Positions 9,457 through 19,791 are shown, numbered from the stretch's first letter. The stretch is 64,000 bases of DNA from Physcomitrium patens (GCF_000002425.4 NC_037263.1:4371199-4435198), one strand, 5' to 3'. Notes: generated by a model not told the origin, from the letters alone. Numbers and translations: made by a program.

Positions 9457-11059
9457 GCTGGACAATGAAATATCCCAATAACAATCAGGATCCTTTCTTT
9501 CTGCCCAACCTACACTTTGTTTTACAATCCTTCTATTTATCGGCCCTCAAAAACTGAGAACCTTAGCACTACTAGACTCAGGAGCATCTGCTTGTTTTTT
9601 AGACGAAGAATTTGCAAAGCGTCATAAGATCTTTTTAGTACAAAAATCAAAACATGTTCATGTTGAGGTCATAGATGGGCGACCTTTATTGTCTGGTAGC
9701 ATCACCCATGAATCAAAACCTATAGAAGTAATGTTTAAAGACCATAGTAGTCATATTATTTTTAATATTATTAGAACCCCATCAAATCCTATTATTCTTG
9801 GTCTTTCTTGGTTGGAAAAATATAATCCATTGATAGATTGGAGGTTGCGGAAGATGACTTTTCCCACAAAACCACCCAAGAAAAAACCTAGTAAAAATCC
9901 TAGAAAAAAGAAATCCTTATTCATTGGAGCAAGAGCGTTTATAAGATCATCTAAGGAAGGCACTCCATTTGTCATTTATGCGGCTCCAACTACCGAGGAG
10001 AAGATCTCAACAGCAAGTATACCGGAGCAATATAAAGATTTTGAAGATGTGTTTCAAAAGAAGAACGCCGACATACTACCAGAACACCGACCATATGATT
10101 GTGCCATAGACTTGCAAGAAGGAGCACAACCACCTTTTGGCCCAATCTACAATCTATCGCAAACGGAGTTGGCAGAGTTACGAAAGTACATCGACGAGAA
10201 TCTAGCCAAGAACTTCATTCGTCATTCAAAATCATCAGCTGAAGCACCCATCTTATTTGTGAAGAAGAAAGATGGATCATTACGGATGTGTGTGGACTAT
10301 CGAGGCCTCAACAAGGTAACAAAGAAAAATTGTTACCCATTACCCTTGATTACTAGTCTCTTAGAACAACTTGGATGTGCGAAGATCTTTACAAAAATTG
10401 ATCTAAGGGGAGCTTATAATCTCGTACGAATCAAAGAAGGAGATGAGTGGAAGACAACATTCCGTACAATGTATGGTCATTTCGAGTATAATGTCATGCC
10501 TTTTGGTCTTACCAATGCTCCAGCGGTTTTCCAACATATGATGAATGATATCTTTCAAGAACACCTCAATGATTTTATTGTCATCTACTTGGACGATATT
10601 CTAATATTCTCTAAAAATAAGGAAGAGCATGAGAAGCATATTCGTTTGGTCTTGGAGAAACTACGCAAGCGAGGACTATATGCCAAATTAGAAAAGTGTT
10701 TATTTCACCAGACGGAGATGGAATTTTTGGGGTTCATTGCGACTACAGAAGGTTTGAAGATGGACCCCAAGAAAGTAGAAGCAATCATGTCTTGGGAGGT
10801 TCCGAAGACGGTTAGAGACGTATAATGCTTTCTTGGTTTTGCTAACTTCTATCGGATCTTCATCAAGAATTATTCTCAAGTTGCTGCTCCTCTCACTCGA
10901 TTAACATGCAAGGATAAGTTGGAATGGGGACCTTTGGCGGAGAAGGTGTTTTAAGACTTGAAGACAACATTTACTACAGCTCCAATTTTGGTACATCCAG
11001 ACTTTACAAAGGCCTTCTATTTAGAAACTAATGCTTCAGATTTTGCTTTGGGAGCTGTG
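9457..11059 (+). pseudogene. CHR1 protease, reverse transcriptase and start of RNase H
   Basis: The protease frame is -1 relative to gag and begins near GTGCGGCTGGAC; a TAA at 9479 (CAA in CHR0) interrupts it. LLDSGASACFLDEEF is an intact D-S-G active site. RT follows with [57 protein letters not shown] and the catalytic box VIYLDDILIFS. Stops at 10823 and near 10952 replace Gln codons (CAA to TAA). RNase H stops at GAVLS, where the internal deletion joins it to the chromodomain tail ([10 protein letters not shown]). Confidence 0.9.
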
Positions 11060-11227
11060 CTTTCAGGAGTTTCATCAATGGCATCCCGATAAACCTAAAT
11101 CAATTCGATGATAGCTTCTTTCTAAAGCTTGTTCTCTCAACAATATAAGAAAAGGGGAGAGCACCAGCAAAATTCATAGTTGATGTAGTTATTTTCTCCA
11201 AGATAGATCGTAGTTTGGTCTTTTGAT

Positions 11228-11581
11228 ATAGATAGCCAAGAGATAGATACTATGCCAGTCAGAGTATCGCAACCGAGTAGCTCACGAAGGCGACCCCGAG
11301 ATGAAGAACTACATGTACCATGACGACGACGGAGGATACCGAGTAACCGATCACTGGTGATCGTATTTGAGATCGAGCCTGCTTACGATGGTCAACCAGA
11401 AGGCGTGTTTGCAGGACAATTTCACAATGAGGACACGGAAGTTCATGCTTGGTCAGAAGTCGAAGGCATGGGCCACTACTATTGGCTTCAAGGGTCGATG
11501 AACCACTTACCTCGTGAACAACAGTTAGAGTTCATAGCAGAAGTTATGCGACAGATCTTCATTTTCTTGCGTTGGTACTGA
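11228..11581 (+). pseudogene. CHR1 ORF3 (extra 3' ORF, family unknown)
   Basis: This ORF lies after the end of pol and before the polypurine tract. Compared with CHR2 (30670-31017), its start is ATA instead of ATG and a stop replaces an Arg codon in the basic stretch (CGA to TGA). The C-terminal 74 codons are open: FAGQFHNEDTEVHAWSEVEG, YYWLQGSMNHLPREQQLEF, then a hydrophobic end IFIFLRWY. Upstream is an Arg-rich segment (SSRRRPRDEE and RRRRIPSNRS). I recognise no domain. Conservation between two diverged elements suggests it was once selected. Confidence 0.65.
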
Positions 11582-11614
11582 TCAACAACATTGCTTCTCA
11601 GAGACCTCGAAGCT

Positions 11615-11628
11615 AAAGGAGGGGATGA
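11615..11628 (+). other. CHR1 polypurine tract
   Basis: AAAGGAGGGGATGA lies immediately before the 3' LTR. It is the expected plus-strand primer position. Confidence 0.7.
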
Positions 11629-12123
11629 TGTTAGGGACATATTCTTTAGAACTTTCTAGAGAGAAGTTTCTAGAACCTTCTAGAAAACAAGCCTCTAGAA
11701 CCTTCTAGAATAGAAGCCTCTGGAACCTTTTAGAGAGAAGTTTCTAGAAGCTTCTAGAAGGGAAGTCTCTGGAACCTTCTAGAAGAGAAGTTTCTAGAAG
11801 CTTCTAGAAAGGAATCCCCTGGAACTTTCTAGAAGCTTCTTAGTTAATAGAAGTAGCTCGAGAAGTTTCTAGAGCCTTCTAGAAAAGAAGCCTCTGGAAC
11901 CTTCTAAAAGCTTCTTATTTAATAGAAGTAGCTCGAGAAGCTTCCTAAGTAGGAGTATATATAGGGATCGAGGTTGAAGAGTTCTTCAGTCTGGACAACA
12001 CATCTATTGGAGTTTTAGCTCACCTTTCTGGTGTTGTTCTTGTACTCATCTGTTTAATCTAGTTCTGCCACTTCTTCTTGAACTTCTTGTTAGATTTTAA
12101 GTCTGTATTTTGTGTCCGTGACA
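11629..12123 (+). repeat. CHR1 3' LTR (495 bp)
   Basis: It matches the 5' LTR with one repeat block fewer in U3. It keeps perfect heat-shock-element runs, TATA at about 11955 and the R-start sequence CAGTCTGGACAA at 11987-11998. Confidence 0.92.
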
Positions 12124-12292
12124 CTGGTTTCCTTATTATTTGAATCTGAATTTTTCTTCCTTTGATTTTTCTTGGACCAGTAATTCCTTTTTTTTGTTCC
12201 CGTAGGCTATTTCTTATACGTAATTGCTCATGTCTTTCTTTTGCTTGTCGATTATATCTTTGATAATCTTCCTCCCCGTGATTATCACTCAT
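12124..12292 (-). pseudogene. TAT1 gag N-terminus
   Basis: The minus-strand ATG at 12292 opens MSDNHGEEDYQRYNRQAKER and continues as a very basic, Gln/Lys/Arg-rich segment until the CHR1 target site. It resumes at 7598 on the other side of CHR1. It is the start of TAT1 Gag, just downstream of the primer site. Confidence 0.75.
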
Positions 12293-12443
12293 AATCTTTC
12301 TTTCTTCTTTACGAAATCAATATTGCCTTGAATTATAACTCATATATTTGTAATTCTAAAACTGGTTCTTCTCATGTTCTCATTCAACATATAATTCCAT
12401 CTCTCATACAATCAATTTCTAAGATTTCATATTGTTATCATTT

Positions 12444-12460
12444 CTTCGATTGCAGCACCA
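12444..12460 (-). other. TAT1 primer-binding site
   Basis: On the minus strand TGGTGCTGCAATCGAAG starts 3 nt after the LTR end AATAACA. The TGG start is what a tRNA 3' CCA end would pair with. I cannot name the tRNA. Confidence 0.6.
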
Positions 12461-12463
12461 AAA

Positions 12464-13070
12464 TGTTATTCTTGTTGTGTTCAAGCTTTAGTAGATCAAA
12501 GCAATTGAACTAATAGAGGTGGGTTTGAACATGGGAAAAAAATTGGTTATATGAATTGGATTTATTAGTGTCACAATTGATTATATTTTGGCTATCTGAA
12601 ATCAAGTATCAAACTACAAAACACCGAGGCTTACTACTTCCATCTTAGTTCAATCCATAATCCATTCTATGATTATCAATTCAACAATACTTCTCTCAAT
12701 CACAATTCTTCATAAGCAAATAATAAAGAAAACAAAGAGGTAGCACTAAGCTTACCTGGGCTTATGACTCTCAATCTGGCTCTTGGCTTATGACTCTCAG
12801 TCTAGCTCTCAGCTTATGACTCTCAGTTTGGCTCTCGGCTTACGACTCTCAATTTGGCTCTCGGCTTCTCTTTCCTCAATCTATTTATCCTACCAAAAAG
12901 ATGATCCGATGGCTAGCAGATTCCAAAGGTTATGACCATTTGAATTCTTAACCATTTATTCTACTAACAACCTACTGTTACCAGCTAAACTACCTAACCA
13001 TCAGTCTAATTCTCAAGATTATCAATAACCAACTAGTAACTTACCACAAAGTTTATTTACCTATTCTACA
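12464..13070 (-). repeat. TAT1 5' LTR (607 bp)
   Basis: It is the partner of 3621-4301, with the same termini. It contains only four copies of the 26-bp repeat (12761-12864), which accounts for its shorter length. Confidence 0.9.
12761..12864 (-). repeat. 26-bp minisatellite inside TAT1 5' LTR, 4 units
   Basis: Four units start CTTATGACTCTC or CTTACGACTCTC. The array is homologous to the seven-unit array at 3917-4098. Confidence 0.88.
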
Positions 13071-13757
13071 ACTACCTTCAAAGTACTACAATCCATATGT
13101 AATTTGTGCGCCTCTTTTCTTACAAAGACTATACTAGCTACTGGTCTTTCTATTTTTTACTTATAGATCCAATATTTTTGTAATTTTGACTTCACCATTA
13201 TATTTAAAAATACCCAATTAGCTTGGAAATCTTGTGAGGCCTTCAAATCTTGCTCCATTTCTTCATAATAGCTCCCAAAGTAATAAAACTCATTTTTATC
13301 AAAGTCTTAAAAATTACTCAAAAAATTCTAAATAAATTCTAAATAAAATCTAAAAATTCTTATAATAGTTTTATAATATTGATATAAGTTTAAAGCTATA
13401 ATTTCATATCTCAAGTATTTTTTTTAGTAATAAAATCAATTTAAATCTACTATATATCTGACTATCTATATAAATAAATAAAAAGACATGAGATTCTTTT
13501 TCATACTTCTTTTAGCTACTAACTAATATTTATAGTTTTCTATAAGTAATAAATATAGATAGAAGGCAAATATAAATATTAATCTTAATAAATAATCCTT
13601 AATATTTAATAATAAATAAAAATATTAAATCAATTAAGATAATTGCTTCCAAGACTTATTAAAATTCTATTTGTACAACTGCATTCTAATTTTCTATTTT
13701 TCTAAAGATTTCTATACTATTCACCATAAATTATAATTTTAAATATTCTAAGTACAT
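13071..13757 (+). repeat. dispersed repeat F, copy F1 (right part)
   Basis: This continues F1 from 3615 after the TAT1 insertion. It is similar to the reverse complement of 16143-16800; an example is the shared stretch around AGCTACTAACTAATATTTATAG. The two copies form an inverted pair about 2.4 kb apart. Confidence 0.7.
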
Positions 13758-14429
13758 CTATTTTTCCTATAATAATTAGTGAGTTGATTTAGTGACTTTC
13801 ATATGGTGACCATCTAGGACAGCTCAAAGAAACAAAGAATCCAAAACTCTTATTCTGAAGGCAAGCCTTTATCTAAGGTTAGCCATATTAGATTTATTAT
13901 TCTATCAAGATTATACTAGTAGTGCTATAGAATCCAAAAAAAATTTACGTGAAAGATTTTTCTTAGCATTATTGCACTCCTATCTTTTAGTATTATTTCT
14001 CTTGAGTTAGAAATCTATTGAAGAAATTAATCTACTTTATAAAATAAGACAAGATAAATCTATGGGATAAGAAAAGAAACTACAAAAGAAGAAGAAAATT
14101 AAATTTTTATATGTAAAAAATCTAAAAGTTAGTGTTATATAATTCTTATCTAAGGAAAAGAATTTAAGTTTGAAGCCATGAGACCTATATATCTTCTAGG
14201 TTGCTTAAGTTTGTCACTGTCCTACTTTAACACAACTTATATAGATAAAGAATATATTTACATTTATGTAAATAAAGAATATAGTTTTTTTTCCTTCTAT
14301 GAGATGAATTGTTCACACTTTATAATCTTTGCATCTATTTTGAGATGTTCTTGTTGAAAATAATTCATCGTTAAATGTTTTTAATTATAAAAACTTATTA
14401 TCAAATATATTATTGGTATGATAAGGCCT
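13758..14429. other. AT-rich stretch with no recognisable gene
   Basis: I see no conserved motif or long frame. It lies between repeat F1 and a Ty3 integrase scrap, so it is probably decayed retroelement sequence. Confidence 0.5.
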
Positions 14430-14645
14430 AAATCAAAGAGCATCAAATTTAGCAAGGAAATTTATTCTCATAGAATCTTGTAACAATACTAACATCCTTG
14501 GCTATAAGTCCCTCTTCTTGTATTTTTATCAAAAATAATTTTCTTCTTTTTTTGAATTGCTTCTATATGTTGAGTCCTAGTCCTTTGAATTTTATCAAGG
14601 CCCTCCAACTGATCTAATCTATTCTTTAAGGATTCTTAAATCGTT
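14430..14645 (-). pseudogene. TAT2 integrase C-terminal scrap (downstream half)
   Basis: Minus-strand reading gives LKNRLDQLEGLDKIQRTRTQ and KKKKIIFDKNTRR. This aligns with the post-catalytic region of TAT1 integrase (RHCLEELEKLDETR and KRRKTYYDSKLRP). The upstream half is at 15899-16100; the two were separated by solo LTR H1. Confidence 0.65.
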
Positions 14646-15898
14646 CTTGTACTGTAAAAGCTTATAGTATGTAAAAATTAGTTAGAACATATAATATGTT
14701 CATAAGTCTTGGTATATGTTAGAATAGTTAAATAGATTAATTTAAAGAAAAAGAATTCAAGAAACTTTATTTTGAGTTTATTTTTTTAGTTATAGCATTT
14801 CAAAAAAATATTATAGAACCTAAATGTTTAGTATTGAGCCTTGAGAAGAGATTAGAGCCTAAAGAAGAAATTCTTAACTTGTAGGAGGCTTATTGGGAGG
14901 GATGAAAGCAAGGCATGGTTGGATGAAGGCAAGGAATGGAAAACTTCATTCCTGTTGGACGAAGGCCATGCCCAATGGGCTTCAAGGAGGCTGTCCGAGG
15001 CCTTATTAGGGATTAGGATTTCTCTTTCGAGGTCATTCGAGCTTTGGAGGCCAGGGTCAGCAAGTTCAGGGTTTTGGATATAATTTGGATGAAGAGTTTG
15101 TGTGATTTCGAGTTTTTTGAAGGAGATATAGGTATTCAAAGTTAAGGTGTCAAATTTGTACCTACTATCACTCTTTGAAGCATAACATATGCATACGAAG
15201 AGCAATGAAAGAGTGGAACCTGAAGTTGGAGAGGAAACTTTCTTGGCTACACTTTGCATATAATTTTTGATGAATTTCAAGTCTAGATGAAGGAGTTAAA
15301 GACATTTGAAGACAGCACATGTAATTCAAAGGCAATAAGTAAGTCATTTTATTGATAGTAATGGTTGGAGCCATATCATGAGTTTCTGGACGAATTTTTG
15401 GCTCAAAATTTCCAAAAGTGTGATTTATTAAGTTAAAAAGCTATAGATCAAAGTTTCATGGTATTTGAGCACTTATTTTGTGAGATATAAAGAAATTAAC
15501 ATGTGGGTATAAGTAAGCTAGGATTTAAAGCTATTATTAGGATTTTGGTGATATCTCAAGTTTCGTAATGAATTTGAAGTTGAATTTTTTTGTGGTAGTT
15601 TTTGAAAGCATATCGGTACTTTATGTAAAATTTAAATTTTTTTGGACGGTTTGATTATGAGATATGAGCTGATGAAGTTTGAGAAACATCTTTCATAAGG
15701 ATATATAAGGTTTTAAGATACTTTATCATACATTTGGGTGTTTTCTTGGTACTTGGGCTTATATTTTGATGTAATTACCCTAAAAGGGAAATTATTATAA
15801 ATATAAACTTGGTATTTTTATATCTTAGACTTGATTGAATATTTAGTGGCAGCCAGAAGCTCAGCGCTTTCTTGGGACAAACTCTCTCTTCCCCGACA
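14646..15898 (+). repeat. solo LTR H1 (about 1.25 kb)
   Basis: The 5-mer TCGTT lies on both sides (14641-14645 and 15899-15903), and the right end is CCGACA. The interior matches the reverse complement of 32989-34295; an example is CATGCCCAATGGGCTTCAA with its flanks. A TATA-like TATAAATATAAAC near 15797 fits a promoter in U3. It interrupts an integrase fragment. The ORFs inside (for instance 14852-15280 on the minus strand) are not supported as genes. Confidence 0.7.
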
Positions 15899-16100
15899 TC
15901 GTTAATCTATCATCTATTGCTACTCTTAGAAAATTGACTTCAAATTCTATTGATAGTATAGCTTCTATTCCATACACTAAGAAAAATGGAGTAGCTTTGG
16001 TTGTGACCTTATAGGTTATTGGATAAGCCCACAAGGCTGCTAATAATTTTATGTCTTAAGAATCATCATATTCACTCTAGTTATTTTAGGACAAAAGAAT
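15899..16100 (-). pseudogene. TAT2 integrase scrap (upstream half)
   Basis: The minus strand reads LLAALWAYPITYKVTTKATP, then FFLVYGIEAILSIEFEV and RVAIDDRL. This is the conserved region after the integrase core in Ty3 elements, as in TAT1 (ALWTYRTAYKVITNATPF). It is continued at 14645 after H1. Confidence 0.75.
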
Positions 16101-16142
16101 ATATGTACAGTGCAAAAATTATAATTTTTAGGTGAAGATGTA

Positions 16143-16905
16143 CTTAGAGGATATTAAATGAAGGAAAATAGTATTAGTGGAGAAGAAATGGAATCTTAAT
16201 AAGTCTTGGAGGTAATTATTTTAGTTGATTTAGGATTTTTACTTATTGTTGAATAGTGAGCATTAGTTAATAAGGTCAATATTTATATTGGCCTTCTATC
16301 TATACATATGACTTATAAAAAAAACTATAAATATTAGTTAGTAGTTAAAAGAAGCATGAGAAAAAATCTCATATCTTTTTAGTTAGTTATATAGAAAGTA
16401 AGATTTGTAGTAGAGTTAAATTGATTTTATTATTATAAAAATTATTAAGATAATAAATTATATTTTTAAACTAATATTAGAATTATAAAACCATCATAGG
16501 AATTTTAGAATTTATCTAGAATTTATTTAGAATTTTTTAGGAATTTTTAGAGCAATTTCTAAGACTTAAGTAAAAATGAGTTTTACCACTTTTAGAGCCA
16601 TTATGAAGAAATGGAATAAGATTTGAAGGCCACGTAAGGCTCTTAGCTAAATATGATATTTTTAAACACTATAACAAAGTCATAAATATAAAATTATAGA
16701 GTTTACTAGTAGAAAATAGGAGGACCAATAGCTTGTATAGTCCTTATAAGAAGAAAGGTGCACAAGTTCCATATGGGTTGTAGCTCCTTGAAGGTAGTTA
16801 AGAGGATAAGACTAAGACCTCGTGGCCTCTCTTAGCAATCCATATACACTACTTCTGAGCCTTGGTGAGGCTCAAACTTTTGATCTCATAAGTAAGTTAT
16901 CCGAA
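16143..16905 (-). repeat. dispersed repeat F, copy F2
   Basis: It is the reverse complement of F1 (3480-3615 plus 13071-13757). A shared segment runs AACTTACTTATGAGATC, then GAGAGGCCAC. It ends abruptly at a truncated OLD1 LTR near 16910, so a deletion or rearrangement joins them. Confidence 0.65.
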
Positions 16906-16912
16906 GGCTTCA

Positions 16913-17271
16913 CTCTTGCCTCTATATATACTCTTAACTAGGAGCTACATGGTGATATCTTGTAGGACTTCTAAAACATGTTGACTTTGCTAACTACATG
17001 TTTTAACTTGAAAGGTAAGTTATCTATGTATGCACAATATAGTTAGCTTATTCTACAAGCTATTATATAAAATTAACTTGTTCTACAAGCTACCAAGATG
17101 TGGTTAACTTATTGGCTAAGTTTCTATGCTATAAATACATCTAAAGTCAAAACCACATCTATAAAGCTTTTAGAAAGCTTCTCTAGAAGACTTTATGAAA
17201 TCAATCTATATTTACTTATTTCTGCTTAATTATATAAGTAACTATTGAGATAAATGTATATGTCCATGATA
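16913..17271 (-). repeat. OLD1 3' LTR, 3' part deleted
   Basis: It matches 37070-37639 and 47686-48245 from AAGGCTTCACTCTTGCC to TATATGTCCATGATA. About 200 bp of the sense 3' end are missing at the junction with repeat F2. Confidence 0.8.
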
Positions 17272-17770
17272 GTTGTTGATGAAAAGCCTCTATCATCTTT
17301 ATTGCATTTGTAAGATTCTTTGCTTGCTCTCATGTACATTTATTAATCATATGTAGGCCAATTGACAAGATCTTTTAATTTATTTTGATACCGCCTTGAG
17401 TCTAGAACTTCTTCTACTTCAAACTCTTTATTATTATCTATTTCTATAGGAGGAGGTGGAACTTATTTTCTTCTTAGTATATTCATAGTCTTATATGGTT
17501 CAAGAAGAGATACATGAAATATAGGATGGATTTTTATTTATTCCAATAGATTTAATTAATAAATAATTAGATTAATTTATCCACAAATAGGAAAAGGTCT
17601 AAGCTTATGATAATCTAACTTATCACAAAGATGAATAGTCTTAATATTATGATAAAGTAAGCATATCTTATGATTTACATTAAATTATGATTTTTTCTTT
17701 TGATGGGCATCCAAATTGATCTTTTGTGGTTCTTGAACTTCTTTTAATTCCCTCTTTATTATTGCATGTA
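17272..17770 (-). pseudogene. OLD1 integrase tail and chromodomain start
   Basis: The minus strand reads KICLLYHNIKTIHLCDKLDY, HKLRPFPIC, then KIHPIFHVSLLEPYKT and KEFEVEEVLDSR. These are the GPY/F region and the first strand of a chromodomain. Stops interrupt the frame. The sequence is cut at the CHR2 insertion and is continuous with 31540. Confidence 0.75.
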
Positions 17771-18222
17771 TGTTAGAGACATAGTCCTTAGACCTTTCTA
17801 GAAACAAGTTTCTAGAACCTTCTAGAAAGAAGTCTCTAGAAACTTCCAAAAGATTCCTTGAATATTCTTTTGGTATATTCTTTAAAGATTCCCTAAAGAT
17901 TCCCTTAGAAGGCTCTAGAAGATTCTTAGAATATTCTAGTAGATTCTAGGAAGTTACTTGAGAAGCTTCCTAGCTCTTGGGTAGTTGCTCGAGAAGCTTC
18001 ATAGTTCTTGGGAAGCTTCTTGATGCGCTTCCTTAGAACCATAGGCTAGTAGTATATATAGGAGTCGAGGCTGAAGAGTTCTTCAGTCTTGACAATGCAT
18101 CTCTTGAAGCTCTAGCTCAATTCTCTTGGCGTTGCTCTTGTATTCATCTGATAATCTAGTTCTTGTCATTTCTTCTTGAACTTCTTGTTTAGATTTCTTG
18201 TTTGTATTTTTGGTCCGTGATA
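17771..18222 (+). repeat. CHR2 5' LTR (452 bp)
   Basis: It pairs with 31068-31539 in U3 but differs from it after the R start (see findings). It contains a four-unit perfect heat-shock element at 17810-17827 and further GAAGCTTC sites at about 17970-18020. Confidence 0.92.
18053..18095 (+). promoter_or_regulatory. CHR2 TATA box and predicted transcription start
   Basis: TATATATA at 18053-18060 is followed 32 bp downstream by AGTCTTGACAA (18085-18095), the sequence complementary to the primer site. The spacing is identical to that in CHR1. Confidence 0.65.
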
Positions 18223-18224
18223 GT

Positions 18225-18235
18225 TTGTCGAGACT
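18225..18235 (+). other. CHR2 self-priming primer-binding site
   Basis: TTGTCGAGACT starts 2 nt after the LTR. It pairs with AGTCTTGACAA at the predicted RNA 5' end over all 11 positions, counting one G-U pair. Confidence 0.7.
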
Positions 18236-18246
18236 ACCTTTATCTT

Positions 18247-18620
18247 AATATCAGTGCTGAATCCTTCTTGTTTGAGAGCGGATTACCCCTCTTCTTGAAG
18301 GTATTCTAGCGCTTTAGGGGTTGCGGATTACCTTCCTCTAAACTGATATTTTCTCAATCACAATATCAGAGCTTAGTTCTTTGAGGCAGAGAGTGGACTA
18401 CCCCTTTCCTTGGAGATACTTGAGCGTTCTAAGGGTTGCGGATTACCCTCTCTTGGACTGATATTAATTCCTTCTTTTTGTTTAGCATAGCTAGTAGAAA
18501 AGTCTGTTAACATCGATTTCAGAGCTTTGCCTTCTTGATAGAGTGCGGATTACCCCTCTTCTTGAAAGCATTGAGGCATTTTTAGACGTTGCGGATTACC
18601 CTCCTCTAAAACTGAAATCG
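18247..18620 (+). promoter_or_regulatory. CHR2 leader: three structured hairpin modules
   Basis: Modules lie at 18247-18350, 18362-18465 and 18514-18620. The first two are closed by AATATCAG/CTGATATT, the third by CGATTTCAG/CTGAAATCG. Inner hairpins are TTTAGGGG/CCTCTAAA (18313-18342), TCTAAGGG/CTCTTGGA (18428-18457) and TTTAGACG/CCTCTAAA (18581-18610). Each has a 14-nt loop, TTGCGGATTACCYT. Each module also has an upstream hairpin presenting GGATTACCCC or the variant GGACTACCCC. The leader spans 18223-18741 and has no long ORF. Confidence 0.75.
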
Positions 18621-18741
18621 TTTAGTGTTTTTTTTTCCTTTTCTCCGAGTAGGTTTTAGTGACAGGTAGTGCTACAATTTTCTCCAAGAGACTTAGCAAT
18701 TTCTTCTTCTTTCAAAATTTTAATCCATCTATTTTCTAAAT

Positions 18742-19791
18742 ATGGAAGTAGACCAGGTCATAGATAGTGCATCTCCACAAGTAGACAATAGAGTGGCAAC
18801 TCTTGCACATCTTCAAGTTCTTATGAATAGTGTACGAAAGGAGATTACATTTCTTCGCAATCCAAGTAAAGAACCTCAAATTGATCTAGTGACCGAAGAA
18901 GCTAGACGCAAAATTCATAGCCTACAACAAGAGATTATTCGACTGAGAGAAGCAAGACATGTGTCACATACGACCCCTATAGATACTTCAAGGATTAGTA
19001 CGAAAGAACCAAAAGCGAGTATGCAAGACAAGTTTGACGGAACAAGAGCCAACTTCCGAGGTTTTGTGCAACAAGTACGACTTTACCTACGCCTATACCC
19101 TTCTCGTTATCCAAATGGATTTACCCAGGTTGCTTTCATAGGTACTCTTCTATCAGGAAATGCTCGCTCTTGGTTTGCTCCACTATTGGAGAAAGATTCT
19201 CCAATATTGTACGACCTAGAGGCTTTCATAGAGAGACTTACTGCTGCGTTTGGAGATAGCGATCGAGAAAGAGTGGCTGAAAGAAAGATACAAAATCTAC
19301 AACAAGGATCACGTTCTGCTGCAATCTATGCTGCAGAATTTCAACAGCTTACATGTGATCTTGATTGGAATGATAAGGCGTTCATGACACGATTTCGATA
19401 TGGACTGAGAGATGATGTCAAGAACTTATTGATCACCATGCCTAAGGCGGATACTTTAGAAGAACTTATATCTCAGGCAATTATTTGTGACAACCGCCTC
19501 TTTGAATTACGACAAGAAAGACGATCAGGCTAGAGAAATGATGGAGCATTTGCTACATTTTCAAAAGGTCCAGAGAATCACTCCACAGATCCTGAACCCA
19601 TGCAAATAGATGCGGTACGTTTCAAACCCCTCACAGCTGAGGAAAGGAAGCGACGGTTTGAACAAAACTTGTGTTTATATTGCGGAGAAGTGGGCCATAA
19701 AGCTGTAGATTGTCGGAAGAAACAGAAACCTCAAACAACAAGACTTAGGAGTACAAGCATGCAGGAAAACAAGGACGCCCAGCCACAATAG
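18742..19791 (+). pseudogene. CHR2 gag (one stop)
   Basis: The ATG at 18742 opens MEVDQVIDSASPQVDNRVAT. A helical, probably coiled-coil region (EEARRKIHSLQQEIIRLREA) comes next, then the capsid-like core KFDGTRANFRGFVQQVRLYL. A single TAG at 19531 (CAG to TAG) lies before the knuckle [14 protein letters not shown]. The frame ends DAQPQ-stop at 19791. This Gag is clearly diverged from CHR1 Gag, although the last residues and nucleotides are nearly identical. Apart from one stop the frame is complete. Confidence 0.9.

Larger units (their letters stand above)
7599..12123 (+). mobile_element. CHR1: chromovirus with internal deletion, nested in TAT1
   Basis: The two LTRs start TGTTAGGGACAT and end GTGACA. 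The flanking 5-mers are CTAGT (7594-7598) and CTGGT (12124-12128), a target duplication with one mutation. Order is LTR, self-complementary primer site, leader modules, gag, protease-RT, truncated RNase H, ORF3, polypurine tract and LTR. About 1.8 kb between RNase H and the end of the chromodomain is missing at 11059, relative to CHR2. The insertion split the gag of TAT1. Confidence 0.93.
3621..13070 (-). mobile_element. TAT1: internally deleted Ty3 element with nested CHR1
   Basis: The element is flanked by a perfect 5-bp target duplication, ACTAC at 3616-3620 and 13071-13075. Its LTRs start TGTAGAATAG and end in ACA on the minus strand. Order on that strand is 5' LTR (12464-13070), primer site, gag (split by CHR1), integrase, an extra ORF and 3' LTR (3621-4301). 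Protease, RT and RNase H are missing, so it was non-autonomous or has been deleted. The integrase wording (WWPTMFADAHQFVRHCDPC, FEKWGIDFVGP) resembles plant Tat/Athila-type Ty3 elements. Confidence 0.9.

Noticed and set aside
14852..15374. Minus-strand ORFs of 142 and 68 codons
   Set aside because: They lie inside solo LTR H1 in the wrong orientation and are not preserved in H2.
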